A DNA stretch of 64,000 bases from Duganella fentianensis. GTDB lineage: Bacteria > Pseudomonadota > Gammaproteobacteria > Burkholderiales > Burkholderiaceae_D. Position numbers and translations under genes: made by a program. Location: contig NZ_WWCL01000004.1 of NCBI RefSeq assembly GCF_009857835.1, forward strand, positions 124,001-188,000, in the 5' to 3' direction. Shown one piece after another: positions 54,491 through 63,167 of the stretch (positions are counted from its first letter, which is position 1; each line of letters opens with the position of its first letter). Under the pieces are notes generated by a model. It worked only from the letters and a program-made list of their open reading frames with translations, was not told where the DNA came from and made no database searches.

Positions 54491-55537
54491 ATGAAGCACT
54501 TCAAAGTGTCTTTTCTCGTTACTGCGCTCTGTCTGGCAGCAGCGGGCTGGTGGGGATTCGAATTAAGCGGCTGGGGCGGTGCCCTGTCGGCGGTCGGTAT
54601 TGCGGCGATTCTGGCAGCGATGGAAGTGTCGCTGTCGTTCGATAACGCGGTGGTGAATGCGTCCGTACTCAAAACCTGGGACGACTACTGGCAGAAGCTG
54701 TTCCTCGGCGTGGGCATCATCATCGCCGTGTTCGGTATGCGCTTGCTGTTCCCGCTGGTGATCGTGGCGGTGGCGGCAGATATCGGTATCACGGATGTGT
54801 GGCATCTGGCGCTGAATGATCCGAAAACCTATTCCATGCACCTGACTAATCACCACGCGGAAGTGGCAGCCTTCGGCGGCATGTTCCTGCTGCTGGTGTT
54901 CCTCAACTTCCTGTTCGACCACGAGAAGGAAGTGCACTGGCTGGGCCACGTCGAGCAGAAGCTGGGTGCGCTGGGCAAGGTGTCGTCGATTGCGGTGATG
55001 ATCGCCATGGGCGTGCTGCTGGGCTCCATGAGTCTGGTGGCGGAAGCACAGAAGCTGGTGGTGCTGATCTCGGGTCTGTGGGGCATTCTGATCTACGTCG
55101 GCGTGGATGCGATCAGCAACCTGCTGGAGAAGGAAGAAGAGGGCAGCAATGTCGGCGAGATGGTCAAGAAGGGTGGTATCGGTGGCTTCCTGTATCTGGA
55201 AGTGCTGGATGCTTCGTTCAGCTTCGACGGTGTGATCGGCGCGTTTGCGATTACCACCGACGTGGTGATCATCATGCTGGGCCTGGCCATCGGCGCGATG
55301 TTTGTGCGTTCGCTGACGGTGTATCTGGTGAAGAAGGGCACGCTCGACGAATTCGTCTTCCTCGAACACGGCGCCCACTATGCCATCGGTATCCTCGCCG
55401 CGATCATGCTGGCCAGTATGAAGTACCACATACCGGAACTGTTCACGGGTCTGATCGGCGTGGCCTTTATTGCTGCCTCGCTGTGGTCCTCGGTACGCCA
55501 CCGTCGCCAGCAGGAAGCTGCGGCGCTCACGGCTTGA
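54491..55537 (+). CDS. DUF475 (TerC-superfamily) membrane protein
   Basis: 348 aa with nine or so helices. Two related halves each carry the TerC-type acidic motif: EVSLSFDNAVVNASVL (residues about 37-52) and EVLDASFSFDGVIGAFAIT (about 237-255). The family is linked to metal or tellurite stress and manganese handling. ATG 54491 follows a weak Shine-Dalgarno sequence. It precedes two TerD genes, with which it forms a ter-like cluster, and is divergent from the NhaR-like regulator. Confidence 0.9.
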   Translation: MKHFKVSFLVTALCLAAAGWWGFELSGWGGALSAVGIAAILAAMEVSLSFDNAVVNASVLKTWDDYWQKLFLGVGIIIAVFGMRLLFPLVIVAVAADIGITDVWHLALNDPKTYSMHLTNHHAEVAAFGGMFLLLVFLNFLFDHEKEVHWLGHVEQKLGALGKVSSIAVMIAMGVLLGSMSLVAEAQKLVVLISGLWGILIYVGVDAISNLLEKEEEGSNVGEMVKKGGIGGFLYLEVLDASFSFDGVIGAFAITTDVVIIMLGLAIGAMFVRSLTVYLVKKGTLDEFVFLEHGAHYAIGILAAIMLASMKYHIPELFTGLIGVAFIAASLWSSVRHRRQQEAAALTA

Positions 55538-55547
55538 ACCGGTGCAT

Positions 55548-55569
55548 GTAAAGAATACGTAAAGAATAC
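55548..55569 (+). repeat. Exact 11-nt tandem duplication
   Basis: GTAAAGAATAC occurs twice in a row (55548-55558 and 55559-55569), just after the DUF475 stop and before an imperfect GC hairpin with the stem CCGTT/AACGG. No function is evident. Confidence 0.85.
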
Positions 55570-55647
55570 GGCGCGCCGTTAAAAACGGACACGGCACGCC
55601 GCCGGTAGTAAAAATTAGTCCGCTGTTTCTTTTAGGAGTAACACATC

Positions 55648-56223
55648 ATGGCAATCAGTCTGCAAAAAGGTGGCAACGTCAATCTGAGCAAGGAAGCTCC
55701 CGGCCTGAGCAAGGTCGTCATCGGTCTGGGCTGGGACGTGCGCAGCACCGACGGCAAGGACTTTGACCTCGACGGTTCGGCCTTCCTGCTCAAAGTCGAT
55801 GGCAAGGTGCGCGCCGATAACGACTTCATCTTCTACAACAATCTGAAATCGGCCGACCAGTCGGTGGCGCACTCGGGCGACAACCGCACCGGCGCCGGTG
55901 ACGGCGACGACGAAACCGTCACCATCGACCTGAGCCGTGTACCGGCCGATGTGGAGCGCATCGCCATCTGCGCCACCATTCACGAAGGCGATGAGCGCCG
56001 CCAGAACTTCGGCATGGTGCAGCGTGCTTTCATCCGCTGCGTGAATGCGGCCAATAGCGGCGAGATCGCCCGCTTCGACCTGTCGGAAGACGGTTCGACC
56101 GAATCGGCCATGATCTTCGGTGAGGTCTACCGCTATGGCGGCGACTGGAAATTCAAGGCCGTCGGTCAGGGTTACAAGGGCGGTCTGGGCCCACTGGCTG
56201 CTTCGTTCGGCGTACGCGTTTAA
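55648..56223 (+). CDS. TerD family calcium-binding stress protein (first copy)
   Basis: 191 aa. Family start [30 protein letters not shown]. Calcium-binding loop [20 protein letters not shown] and the later [15 protein letters not shown] strand, [11 protein letters not shown]. TerD proteins are linked to resistance to tellurite and other stresses, acting in the cytoplasm near the membrane with TerC. AGGAGTAAC precedes the ATG. Confidence 0.93.
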   Translation: MAISLQKGGNVNLSKEAPGLSKVVIGLGWDVRSTDGKDFDLDGSAFLLKVDGKVRADNDFIFYNNLKSADQSVAHSGDNRTGAGDGDDETVTIDLSRVPADVERIAICATIHEGDERRQNFGMVQRAFIRCVNAANSGEIARFDLSEDGSTESAMIFGEVYRYGGDWKFKAVGQGYKGGLGPLAASFGVRV

Positions 56224-56241
56224 GCGGAAGGGGACTTTATC

Positions 56242-56940
56242 ATGCCTGTATTTTCGATTACCGGTGACATCGATCCCTTCCTGCATGTGTCGCTGGCGCA
56301 TGGCGAAAAGATCTATTGCGAATCCGACGCGATGGTGATGATGGAAGCGGGCCTCGATCTGAAAGGCAAGATAACCGGCGGCCTCGGTGCGGCACTGATG
56401 CGCCGCTTTGCCAACGGCGAGTCCTTCTTCCAGCAGCATATCGAAGCAGTGCGTGGCGGCGGCGACTGTCTGCTGGCGCCACGCCTGCCCGGTGCCATGC
56501 AGGTGCTCGATGTGGGCGCGCGCCAGTATCTGCTGAGCGACGGTGCCTTCGTGGCCGCCAGCGACAAGGTGGAACTGAAGGTGCGCACCCAGAGTCTGGG
56601 CAATGCACTGTTTGCCCAGAGCGGCGGCTTCTTCATCACCGAGACGGCTGGTGTGGGGCAGGTGGCAGTGTCGGGCTTCGGCGCGATCTCGCAGCTGGAA
56701 GTCACGCCGGGCAACGACATGATCATCGATAACGCCCACGTGGTGGCCTGGGATAGCTCGCTGCGCTACGAGATCTCGGTCACTACCGGCAGCAGTGGCG
56801 GCTTCCTCGGCAATCTGGTGAATAGCCAGACCAGCGGCGAAGGCATGGTGCTGCGCTTCTCGGGGCAGGGCAAGATTCTGATCTGTTCGCGCAATCGTGC
56901 CGCCTTCCAGTTGTGGGCGCAGCGCGGCGCACAGCAATAA
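56242..56940 (+). CDS. AIM24/TIGR00266 family protein
   Basis: 232 aa, beta-rich. Contains KIYCESDAMVMMEAGLDL, GGLGAALMRRFANGESFFQ and the glycine-rich middle typical of AIM24/TIGR00266 proteins, which adopt a TRAP-like fold and appear in ter operons. It lies between two terD genes (18 nt and 20 nt spacers), which ties it to the same complex or pathway. Function unknown. Confidence 0.88.
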   Translation: MPVFSITGDIDPFLHVSLAHGEKIYCESDAMVMMEAGLDLKGKITGGLGAALMRRFANGESFFQQHIEAVRGGGDCLLAPRLPGAMQVLDVGARQYLLSDGAFVAASDKVELKVRTQSLGNALFAQSGGFFITETAGVGQVAVSGFGAISQLEVTPGNDMIIDNAHVVAWDSSLRYEISVTTGSSGGFLGNLVNSQTSGEGMVLRFSGQGKILICSRNRAAFQLWAQRGAQQ

Positions 56941-56960
56941 ACGTATTCAAGGAGTCAGCA

Positions 56961-57545
56961 ATGACGGTTAATTTAAGCAAGGGCCAGAAGATTTCGCTGG
57001 CCAAGGAAAGCGGTGGCGCGGCACTCGGCCGGGTTACCATGGGGCTGGGCTGGGATGCCATCAAGAGCAAGGGTTTCTTCGGCTTTGGCGCCAAGACGGA
57101 AGCGGTCGATCTGGATGCTTCCTGCGTGATGTTCGATGAAGGCGGCCGTCCGGTCGATGTGATCTGGTTCCGCCAGCTGCGCAGCCGCGATGGCAGCGTG
57201 CAGCATACGGGCGATAACCGCACCGGTGCCGGCGATGGTGATGATGAGCAGATCAATGTCGATCTGAATGCCGTGCCAGCCTCTGTCAAGAGTCTGGTGT
57301 TCACGGTCAACAGCTTTACAGGCCAGAGTTTCGCGCAGGTGGAAAATGCCTACTGCCGCCTGCTCGACGCCAGCCAGCACAAGGAAGTGGCACGTTTCAA
57401 CCTGTCCGTGCAGGGACCACACTCGGCGCAGATCATGGCCAAGCTGTATCGCCATAACGGTGAATGGAAAATGCATGCGATCGGTGAAAACGGCAAAGGC
57501 CGCACTTTTGATGAATTGCTGCCGCAGATAGCCGCCCATCTGTAA
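56961..57545 (+). CDS. TerD family protein (second copy)
   Basis: 194 aa from ATG 56961, preceded by AAGGAG; a start at 56913 overlaps the previous gene's end and is rejected. MTVNLSKGQKISLAKESGGAALGRVTMGLGWD, then an insertion FFGFGAKTEAVDLDAS, and the calcium loop [19 protein letters not shown]. It is only moderately similar to the first TerD in this cluster, so the two are likely functionally distinct. An intrinsic terminator follows. Confidence 0.93.
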   Translation: MTVNLSKGQKISLAKESGGAALGRVTMGLGWDAIKSKGFFGFGAKTEAVDLDASCVMFDEGGRPVDVIWFRQLRSRDGSVQHTGDNRTGAGDGDDEQINVDLNAVPASVKSLVFTVNSFTGQSFAQVENAYCRLLDASQHKEVARFNLSVQGPHSAQIMAKLYRHNGEWKMHAIGENGKGRTFDELLPQIAAHL

Positions 57546-57566
57546 TCCGGTTTTGTAGTCGCCCTT

Positions 57567-57598
57567 GGCAGCGGGGAAGTCTTCCCGCTGCCTTTTTT
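57567..57598 (+). terminator. Intrinsic terminator of the ter-like operon
   Basis: GGCAGCGGG (57567-57575) pairs with CCCGCTGCC (57584-57592), with two more pairs toward the loop, followed by T6 (57593-57598). Confidence 0.9.
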
Positions 57599-57762
57599 GT
57601 GTGCACATCGGCCACTCGTGCAGGCAAGTCAAAAATAGCGTTTAGATAATTTTTTTCATCCAAATTTGCTGATTATCTGTGGATAATTTGCCGCAATTGG
57701 CAATTTCTGCACATTTTGTAGAGAGTTTCTTCACGGAATAATCCTGGCGCGCTGGCTACAGC

Positions 57763-57768
57763 TATAAT
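57763..57768 (+). promoter_or_regulatory. TATAAT -10 box placing +1 at the HDOD gene ATG
   Basis: TATAAT ends 6 nt before ATG 57775, so +1 would be the first base of the start codon. There is no Shine-Dalgarno sequence. Same geometry as uvrD; the two share TATAATCA-N5-ATG. Confidence 0.5.
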
Positions 57769-57774
57769 CAAACT

Positions 57775-58593
57775 ATGGAAAAGCTCAAGGATTATGCGGA
57801 AGTCGTGAGTCGCGCCGAGCGCGGTGAACTGGTATTCCCTACCAGCGTCAATGCCGCCCTGCGCCTGCAGCTGGCGCTGGCCGATCCTGACTGCGAAATG
57901 GAAGACGTGATCCGCAAGGTGCTGGCCGAGCCGCAGCTGGCGGCACGTACGGTGGCGCTGGCAAATGCGGCGGCCTTCAATCGCAGTAACAGCCCCGTGA
58001 CCAGTGTGCGGGTAGCGGTGCAGCGGCTGGGTTTCCGCCATCTGTATTCCATGGCCGCTTCCATGGTGGTGCGCCAGTTCGGCAACCGCATCAACGATCC
58101 CGAGTTGCGCGCCAAGGCCGACCAGCTATGGCAGCACACGGCCCATGTGGCAGCGCTGTCCTACATCATCGGCCGCAAGCTGACCCATACCGACCCCGAC
58201 ACGGCACTGTTTGCCGCCATCGTGCACGAGGCGGGTGGTTTCTATCTGCTGTCCTGCGCCGACGAACTGCCCGGCCTGCTCGAACATCCCGAGCAGTGGC
58301 AGGGTGCAGCACAGGAAATCATCACGCGCGAAATGATGAAGAAGATGGCAATACCGGAGCCCGTGAGCCAGGCCATCGTGGCCCTGCGTGGCGCCAGCCT
58401 GATGCCGCCGCCGATAGGCTTGCGCGATACGCTGCTGGTAGCGCGCGCGCTGGCGCCCGTGCCATCGCCACTGGCCACCGAGCCGCCCCACGCCAGTCTG
58501 GCCGATTTCATCGATGGCAATGTGGCACTGGCCCAGATACTGGAAGAATCGGCCGACGATGCCGCTTCCATGAGCGCTGCCCTGCTGGCCTGA
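57775..58593 (+). CDS. HDOD domain protein
   Basis: 272 aa. The HDOD domain fills most of the protein (about 15-210), with FPTSVNAALRLQLALADPDCEMEDVIRKVLAEPQLAARTVALAN in pieces and the HD-like helix LFAAIVHEAGGFYLLS. HDOD proteins lack the catalytic HD metal site and act in bacterial signalling, often with c-di-GMP or chemotaxis proteins. Here it is alone, followed by the uronate locus. Possibly translated from a leaderless mRNA. Confidence 0.9.
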   Translation: MEKLKDYAEVVSRAERGELVFPTSVNAALRLQLALADPDCEMEDVIRKVLAEPQLAARTVALANAAAFNRSNSPVTSVRVAVQRLGFRHLYSMAASMVVRQFGNRINDPELRAKADQLWQHTAHVAALSYIIGRKLTHTDPDTALFAAIVHEAGGFYLLSCADELPGLLEHPEQWQGAAQEIITREMMKKMAIPEPVSQAIVALRGASLMPPPIGLRDTLLVARALAPVPSPLATEPPHASLADFIDGNVALAQILEESADDAASMSAALLA

Positions 58594-58638
58594 TTTTGCC
58601 GGCATCCTGCCTGCCTCTTTCTCTGGCCTGGCTTAGCG

Positions 58639-58663
58639 TGTATGCTAACGGTCATCATACAAC
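58639..58663 (+). promoter_or_regulatory. Candidate operator before the FadR-type regulator gene
   Basis: TCATACAAC at 58655-58663 is identical to the right half of the dyad before kdgD. A weaker TGTAT half lies at 58639-58643. It sits 12 nt before ATG 58675, suggesting self-repression. Confidence 0.45.
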
Positions 58664-58674
58664 CCATCATCGCC

Positions 58675-59433
58675 ATGAATCAGACTTTTGCCCAGCCTAG
58701 CAGCCTGCCTACCGCGCCCGTGAAGAAGCATCGCAACCTCGCTCAGGGCGTGGTGGCGGCCATCACCAGCAGCATACAGGCGGGTACGCTCAAGCCCGGC
58801 GAAAAGCTGCCGACCGAATCCGTCATCATGGAAATGCATGGCGTCAGCCGCACCGTGGTGCGTGAAGCGATATCCCATCTGCAGGCAGCCGGGCTGGTGC
58901 AGACCCGCCACGGCATCGGCACGTTTGTGCTGGAGCCACCGGCCGCCAGTCTGCGCATTTCTTCCGAAACGATACGTACCATTGCCGATGTGCTGGCGAT
59001 ACTCGAGTTGCGTATCAGTCTGGAGACGGAAGCGGCCTGGCTGGCCGCCACCCGCCGTAGCGAGGCGCAGGTCGCGGAAATGGGCGCGGTGCTCAAGCGC
59101 ATACAGGAATCGCAGAGCCGGCCCGGCTCGGTGGAGTCCGATGTGGCTTTCCATCTGCTGATTGCGCAAGCTACCGGCAACCGCTATTTCGTCGATATCC
59201 TCAGCGATCTGGGGCATACCATCATCCCTCGCGCCCGCGTCGATTCGGCCCAGCTGGCGCAGGACGACCCGAATGTGTATCTGGAACGCCTGAACCGCGA
59301 ACACGAAGACATCTACAACGCCATCGCCCGCAAAGATGCTGAAGCGGCCCGTGCCGCCATGCGCACCCATCTGAGCAATAGCCGTGAACGCCTGCGCCGT
59401 GCGCAGGAGGGCATGGCACCCAAGGACGCCTGA
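58675..59433 (+). CDS. FadR-subfamily GntR regulator of the uronate locus
   Basis: 252 aa from ATG 58675. N-terminal winged HTH with GEKLPTESVIMEMHGVSRTVVREAI and LVQTRHGIGTFV; C-terminal FCD ligand domain with VFHLLIAQATGNRYF-like DVAFHLLIAQATGNRYFVD and metal-binding His/Asp spacing (EHEDIYNAIARKDAEAAR, HL). FadR-type proteins in uronate or glucarate loci respond to aldarates or pathway intermediates. An ATG at 58642 would include the candidate operator and is unlikely. It is followed by kdgD, 131 nt away. Confidence 0.9.
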   Translation: MNQTFAQPSSLPTAPVKKHRNLAQGVVAAITSSIQAGTLKPGEKLPTESVIMEMHGVSRTVVREAISHLQAAGLVQTRHGIGTFVLEPPAASLRISSETIRTIADVLAILELRISLETEAAWLAATRRSEAQVAEMGAVLKRIQESQSRPGSVESDVAFHLLIAQATGNRYFVDILSDLGHTIIPRARVDSAQLAQDDPNVYLERLNREHEDIYNAIARKDAEAARAAMRTHLSNSRERLRRAQEGMAPKDA

Positions 59434-59495
59434 AAACCACGAATTTTTGACGCAGCGGGAGATTTTGCTAAATCGCTTGCCTGCGTTTCGATATA

Positions 59496-59515
59496 GTTGT
59501 ACGATGTCATACAAC
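59496..59515 (+). promoter_or_regulatory. FadR-type operator upstream of kdgD
   Basis: GTTGTA-N8-TACAAC, extending to GTTGTACGA/TCATACAAC with one mismatch. It overlaps or follows a possible -10 TATAGT (59492-59497), a position suited to repression, 50 nt before the kdgD ATG. Confidence 0.65.
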
Positions 59516-59564
59516 AAGGCGCAAATAGAGGGCGCCCACATCCACCCTAAACACTGGAGACTGT

Positions 59565-60476
59565 ATGCAACCGAATGACCTTAAAAAAATTCTCTCTTCC
59601 GGACTGCTGTCGTTTCCGGTGACCGACTTCGACGCGGAAGGCAATTTCCGCAAGTCGACCTACATTGAACGTCTCGAGTGGCTGGCGCCGTATGGCGCCA
59701 GCGCGCTGTTCGCCGCTGGCGGCACGGGCGAGTTCTTCTCGCTGGAGCCGGCCGAGTACACCGATATCATCAAGACTGCGGTGGATACCTGCGCCGGTAA
59801 AGTGCCGATACTGGCCGGCGTGGGCGGCCCGACCCGCGTCGCTGCAGCCTATGCCCGCGAAGCCGAGCGCGTAGGTGCCGACGGTCTGCTGCTGCTGCCG
59901 CACTATCTGACGGAAGCCAGCCAGGATGGCCTGATAGCACACGTCGAGCAGGTCTGCAAAGCTACCCGTCTCGGTGTGGTGGTGTACAACCGCGCCAACT
60001 GCCGTCTGACGCCGGACTCGCTGGCCAAACTGGCCGACCGCTGCCCGAACCTGATCGGCTTCAAGGATGGCGTGGGCGATATCGAACTGATGGTGTCGAT
60101 CTGGCGCCGCATGGGCGACCGCTTCAGCTACCTCGGCGGCCTGCCGACGGCCGAAGTCTATGCTGCCGCCTACAAGGCACTGGGCACGCCGGTGTACTCG
60201 TCGGCCGTGTTCAACTTCATGCCGAAGCTGGCGATGGACTTCTACCATGCCGTGGCATCGGACAATCACGCCGAGCAGAATCGCATGCTGGACGAGTTCT
60301 TCCTGCCGTATCTGGAAATCCGCAACCGCAAAGCCGGTTACGCCGTCAGCATCGTCAAGGCAGGCGCCCGTCTGGTCGGCCATGATGCCGGCCCGGTGCG
60401 CGCACCGCTGACCGACCTGACGGCAGAAGAATGCGATATGCTCGATAAACTGATCCGCAAGCAAGGCGCGCAATAA
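59565..60476 (+). CDS. kdgD: 5-dehydro-4-deoxyglucarate dehydratase
   Basis: 303 aa, the usual length. A DapA-family class I aldolase/dehydratase that removes water and CO2 from 5-keto-4-deoxy-D-glucarate, giving 2-oxoglutarate semialdehyde. Signatures: [16 protein letters not shown] start, [16 protein letters not shown] (DapA GGTGE loop), VVVYNRANC, and Schiff-base lysine in [12 protein letters not shown] precedes the ATG. First structural gene after the regulator. Confidence 0.95.
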   Translation: MQPNDLKKILSSGLLSFPVTDFDAEGNFRKSTYIERLEWLAPYGASALFAAGGTGEFFSLEPAEYTDIIKTAVDTCAGKVPILAGVGGPTRVAAAYAREAERVGADGLLLLPHYLTEASQDGLIAHVEQVCKATRLGVVVYNRANCRLTPDSLAKLADRCPNLIGFKDGVGDIELMVSIWRRMGDRFSYLGGLPTAEVYAAAYKALGTPVYSSAVFNFMPKLAMDFYHAVASDNHAEQNRMLDEFFLPYLEIRNRKAGYAVSIVKAGARLVGHDAGPVRAPLTDLTAEECDMLDKLIRKQGAQ

Positions 60477-60501
60477 ACCTGCGCCGGTTTCAATGTCTTA
60501 G

Positions 60502-60533
60502 CGCACCGCTGCGGCAACTGGCCGCGCGGTGCG
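60502..60533 (+). repeat. Intercistronic hairpin between kdgD and udh
   Basis: CGCACCGC (60502-60509), one unpaired T, then GCGGC pair with GCCGC and GCGGTGCG (60521-60533) around an AACTG loop: 13 paired bases with a single bulge. A weak T-stretch follows (GTTTAAC). It may reduce read-through or stabilise the upstream message. Confidence 0.7.
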
Positions 60534-60552
60534 GTTTAACTTCGGGTGAAAA

Positions 60553-61365
60553 ATGAGTAAACCATTTAAACGGATACTGCTGACCGGCGCGGCCGGTGGT
60601 CTGGGCAAGATACTGCGCGAACGCATCAAGCCCTGGGCCGATGTGGTGCGCCTGTCCGATATCGGCGAGATGGCGCCTGCAGGTGAGGGCGAGGAAGTGG
60701 TGCGCTGCGATCTGGCCGACAAGGCGGCCGTGATCAAGCTGCTGGAAGGCGTGGATGTGGTGCTGCACTTCGGCGGCATCTCGACCGAAAACACGTTCGA
60801 GAACATCATGGCGGCGAATATCGCCGGTACCTACAATCTGTACGAAGCGGCGCACAAGAACGGCATCAAGCGCATCGTGTTTGCCAGTTCGAACCACACC
60901 ATAGGCTTCTACAAGACCACCGACTACATCGACGCCGATAGCCCGATGCGTCCGGACAGCCTGTATGGCGTCAGCAAATGCTTCGGCGAATCGCTGTCGC
61001 GCTACTACTACGACAGCGTGGGCATCGAAACGGTCTGCCTGCGTATCGGTTCGTCCTTCCCCGAGCCTGTCAATCCGCGCATGCTGGTGACATGGTTCAG
61101 CTACGACGATCTGGTGGAGTCGCTGCGCTGCTCGCTGTTCGCACCGCGCGTGGGGCACACCATCCTGTTCGGCGCATCCAACAATCCGGCCAGCTGGTGG
61201 GATAACAGCAAGGCCGAACATCTGGGCTTCCGGCCGAAAGACAGCTCGCTGCAGTTTGCCGACAAGTTCCCGCCGACGGGTAACTATCCGGCGGCCGACG
61301 ATCGTGCCACGCTCTATCAGGGCGGCGGTTTCGTCGTGCCCGGTCCGCAATATCAGCAGCCCTGA
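60553..61365 (+). CDS. udh: Uronate dehydrogenase (NAD-dependent)
   Basis: 270 aa, extended short-chain dehydrogenase. Oxidises D-glucuronate or D-galacturonate at C1 to the aldarolactone. Rossmann motif LTGAAGGLGK, catalytic YxxxK in SLYGVSKCFGE, and the Udh-specific FASSNHTIGFYKTTDYID match known uronate dehydrogenases. The context (kdgD, semialdehyde dehydrogenase, SMP-30 lactonase) supports it. Confidence 0.93.
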   Translation: MSKPFKRILLTGAAGGLGKILRERIKPWADVVRLSDIGEMAPAGEGEEVVRCDLADKAAVIKLLEGVDVVLHFGGISTENTFENIMAANIAGTYNLYEAAHKNGIKRIVFASSNHTIGFYKTTDYIDADSPMRPDSLYGVSKCFGESLSRYYYDSVGIETVCLRIGSSFPEPVNPRMLVTWFSYDDLVESLRCSLFAPRVGHTILFGASNNPASWWDNSKAEHLGFRPKDSSLQFADKFPPTGNYPAADDRATLYQGGGFVVPGPQYQQP

Positions 61366-61495
61366 TCGCCCCAGTTTGCGATAGCGGAGTATACTTGCCG
61401 GCGTCAGTTTCGCCTTTGCGGAAACTGGCGCTGGCGTTTTAGTTTGCGGCCTGCGGCCCTTTGGCCGTAGGTACGCAACACAGGCGAGCACATTA

Positions 61496-61523
61496 TGCTG
61501 AACACTGCGCAGGTGTTGCAGCA
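61496..61523 (+). promoter_or_regulatory. Dyad element upstream of the semialdehyde dehydrogenase gene
   Basis: TGCTG-AACAC-TGCGCA-GGTGTT-GCAGCA: a 28-nt imperfect inverted repeat centred on CTGCGCAG, in the 226-nt gap after udh. Its sequence differs from the FadR-type sites, so it may be another operator or an mRNA hairpin. The rest of the gap has an imperfect hairpin near 61403-61432 (CAGTTTC/GAAACTG). Confidence 0.4.
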
Positions 61524-61591
61524 ATCAGCACAATTCATGATGAAGCAGGGTGTGGTCTGACTACACCCGGGAACAAATTTACGGAGGCTTT

Positions 61592-63166
61592 ATGCAAATT
61601 GCAGGCGAAATGATCATCGGCCGTAGCGCGTTTTTCGGCAAGGAAGGCACGATGAAAGCGGTGGACCCATCGCGTAATACGGAAATCGAACCAGCATTCG
61701 GTCTGGCTGGTGCGGCAGATCTGCAACGCGCTTGCGAACTGGCCGAGCAGGCTTTCGATGTGTACCGTGCCACCGGTCTGGAAGCGCGCGCCAAATTCCT
61801 CGAAACTATCGCTGACCGCATCATGGATCTGGGTCCGGCGCTGATCGAACGCGCCATGCAGGAATCCGGTCTGCCGCAAGTACGTCTGGAAGGCGAGCGT
61901 GGCCGCACCTGCAACCAGCTGCGTCTGTTCGCCAAAGTCGTGCGCGATGGCCGCTGGCAGTCGGCCACGCTGGATTCGGCGCTGCCGGAACGTACGCCGC
62001 CACGTCCTGATCTGCGTCTGCGCAAAATCGGTCTGGGTCCTGTCGCCGTATTCGGCGCCAGCAATTTCCCGCTGGCCTTCTCGGTGGCCGGTGGCGACAC
62101 CGCCTCGGCACTGGCGGCCGGTTGCCCCGTTGTGGTCAAAGCTCACTCGGCCCACCTCGGCACCTCCGAGCTGGTAGGTAAAGCCGTGGCACGCGCAGCA
62201 GAAGAATGCGGCATGCCGGAAGGCGTGTTCTCGCTGCTGATCGGCGCGGGCCAGACCATCGGTCAGGAACTGGTGGCCCATCCTGCCATCAAGGCAGTCG
62301 GTTTCACCGGTTCGCGCGCCGGCGGTATCGCGCTGATGCGCACCGCGGCAGCACGTAAAGAGCCGATTCCTGTGTATGCTGAGATGAGCTCCATCAATCC
62401 CGTGTTCCTGCTGCCGGGTGCACTCGACAATCCTAAACTGCCACAGGCATTTGCCGATTCGCTGACCATGGGCTCGGGCCAGTTCTGCACCAACCCCGGC
62501 ATGCTGGTTGGCCTGAAGAGCGACAAGCTGGATGCTTTCGTTGCAGCCGTCGGCGGCACCATAGGCGCCAAGCCGGCCACCACCATGCTGACCCCGGGCA
62601 TCCACAAAGCCTATGTGACGGGCGTTGCAAACCTGGCCGGCATCGCCGGCGTAAGCCAGAAGGCGGCAGGTCAGGGCAGCGATGCGCCGTGCACGGCACA
62701 GGCATTCCTGTATCAGGTGCCTGCCAGCGAATTCCTCAGCAACCCTGCACTGGAAGGCGAAATTTTCGGACCGACCTCGCTGCTGGTAGTGTGTGACGAT
62801 GAAGCGCAGATGCTGGCCGTGGCCGAGCACGTGGAAGGCCAGCTGACTTCGGCCGTCCACGCCACCGCGGACGACCGCGCACTGGCAGCCAAGCTGCTGC
62901 CTACGCTGGAACGCAAAGTGGGTCGCATCCTGTTCAACGGCTTTGGTACCGGTGTGGAAGTGGCGCATGCCATGGTCCACGGCGGTCCGTTCCCTTCGAC
63001 TTCGGACACCCGCACCACTTCGGTGGGCGCTTCCGCCATCGACCGCTTCCTGCGTCCGGTCTGCTATCAGGACGTGCCATCCTATCTGCTGCCGGAATCA
63101 CTGGCCGACGCCAACCCGCAGAACATTCCGCGCGTGGTGAACGGTGAACTGGTCTGGAACAGCTGA
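61592..63166 (+). CDS. 2-oxoglutarate semialdehyde (2,5-dioxopentanoate) dehydrogenase
   Basis: 524 aa from ATG 61592 with GGAGG four nt earlier; an upstream in-frame ATG lacks a ribosome-binding site. An aldehyde dehydrogenase of the KGSADH type that oxidises 2-oxoglutarate semialdehyde to 2-oxoglutarate with NAD(P)+, the last step of the pathway. Catalytic Cys in [11 protein letters not shown], Glu in [23 protein letters not shown] cofactor loop. Long, ALDH-family KGSADH-III-like. Confidence 0.93.
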   Translation: MQIAGEMIIGRSAFFGKEGTMKAVDPSRNTEIEPAFGLAGAADLQRACELAEQAFDVYRATGLEARAKFLETIADRIMDLGPALIERAMQESGLPQVRLEGERGRTCNQLRLFAKVVRDGRWQSATLDSALPERTPPRPDLRLRKIGLGPVAVFGASNFPLAFSVAGGDTASALAAGCPVVVKAHSAHLGTSELVGKAVARAAEECGMPEGVFSLLIGAGQTIGQELVAHPAIKAVGFTGSRAGGIALMRTAAARKEPIPVYAEMSSINPVFLLPGALDNPKLPQAFADSLTMGSGQFCTNPGMLVGLKSDKLDAFVAAVGGTIGAKPATTMLTPGIHKAYVTGVANLAGIAGVSQKAAGQGSDAPCTAQAFLYQVPASEFLSNPALEGEIFGPTSLLVVCDDEAQMLAVAEHVEGQLTSAVHATADDRALAAKLLPTLERKVGRILFNGFGTGVEVAHAMVHGGPFPSTSDTRTTSVGASAIDRFLRPVCYQDVPSYLLPESLADANPQNIPRVVNGELVWNS

Positions 63167-63167
63167 A

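Noticed and set aside
61535..62980. Open frame of 481 codons antisense to the semialdehyde dehydrogenase
   Set aside because: Shadow of a convincing aldehyde dehydrogenase; no ribosome-binding site or domain.
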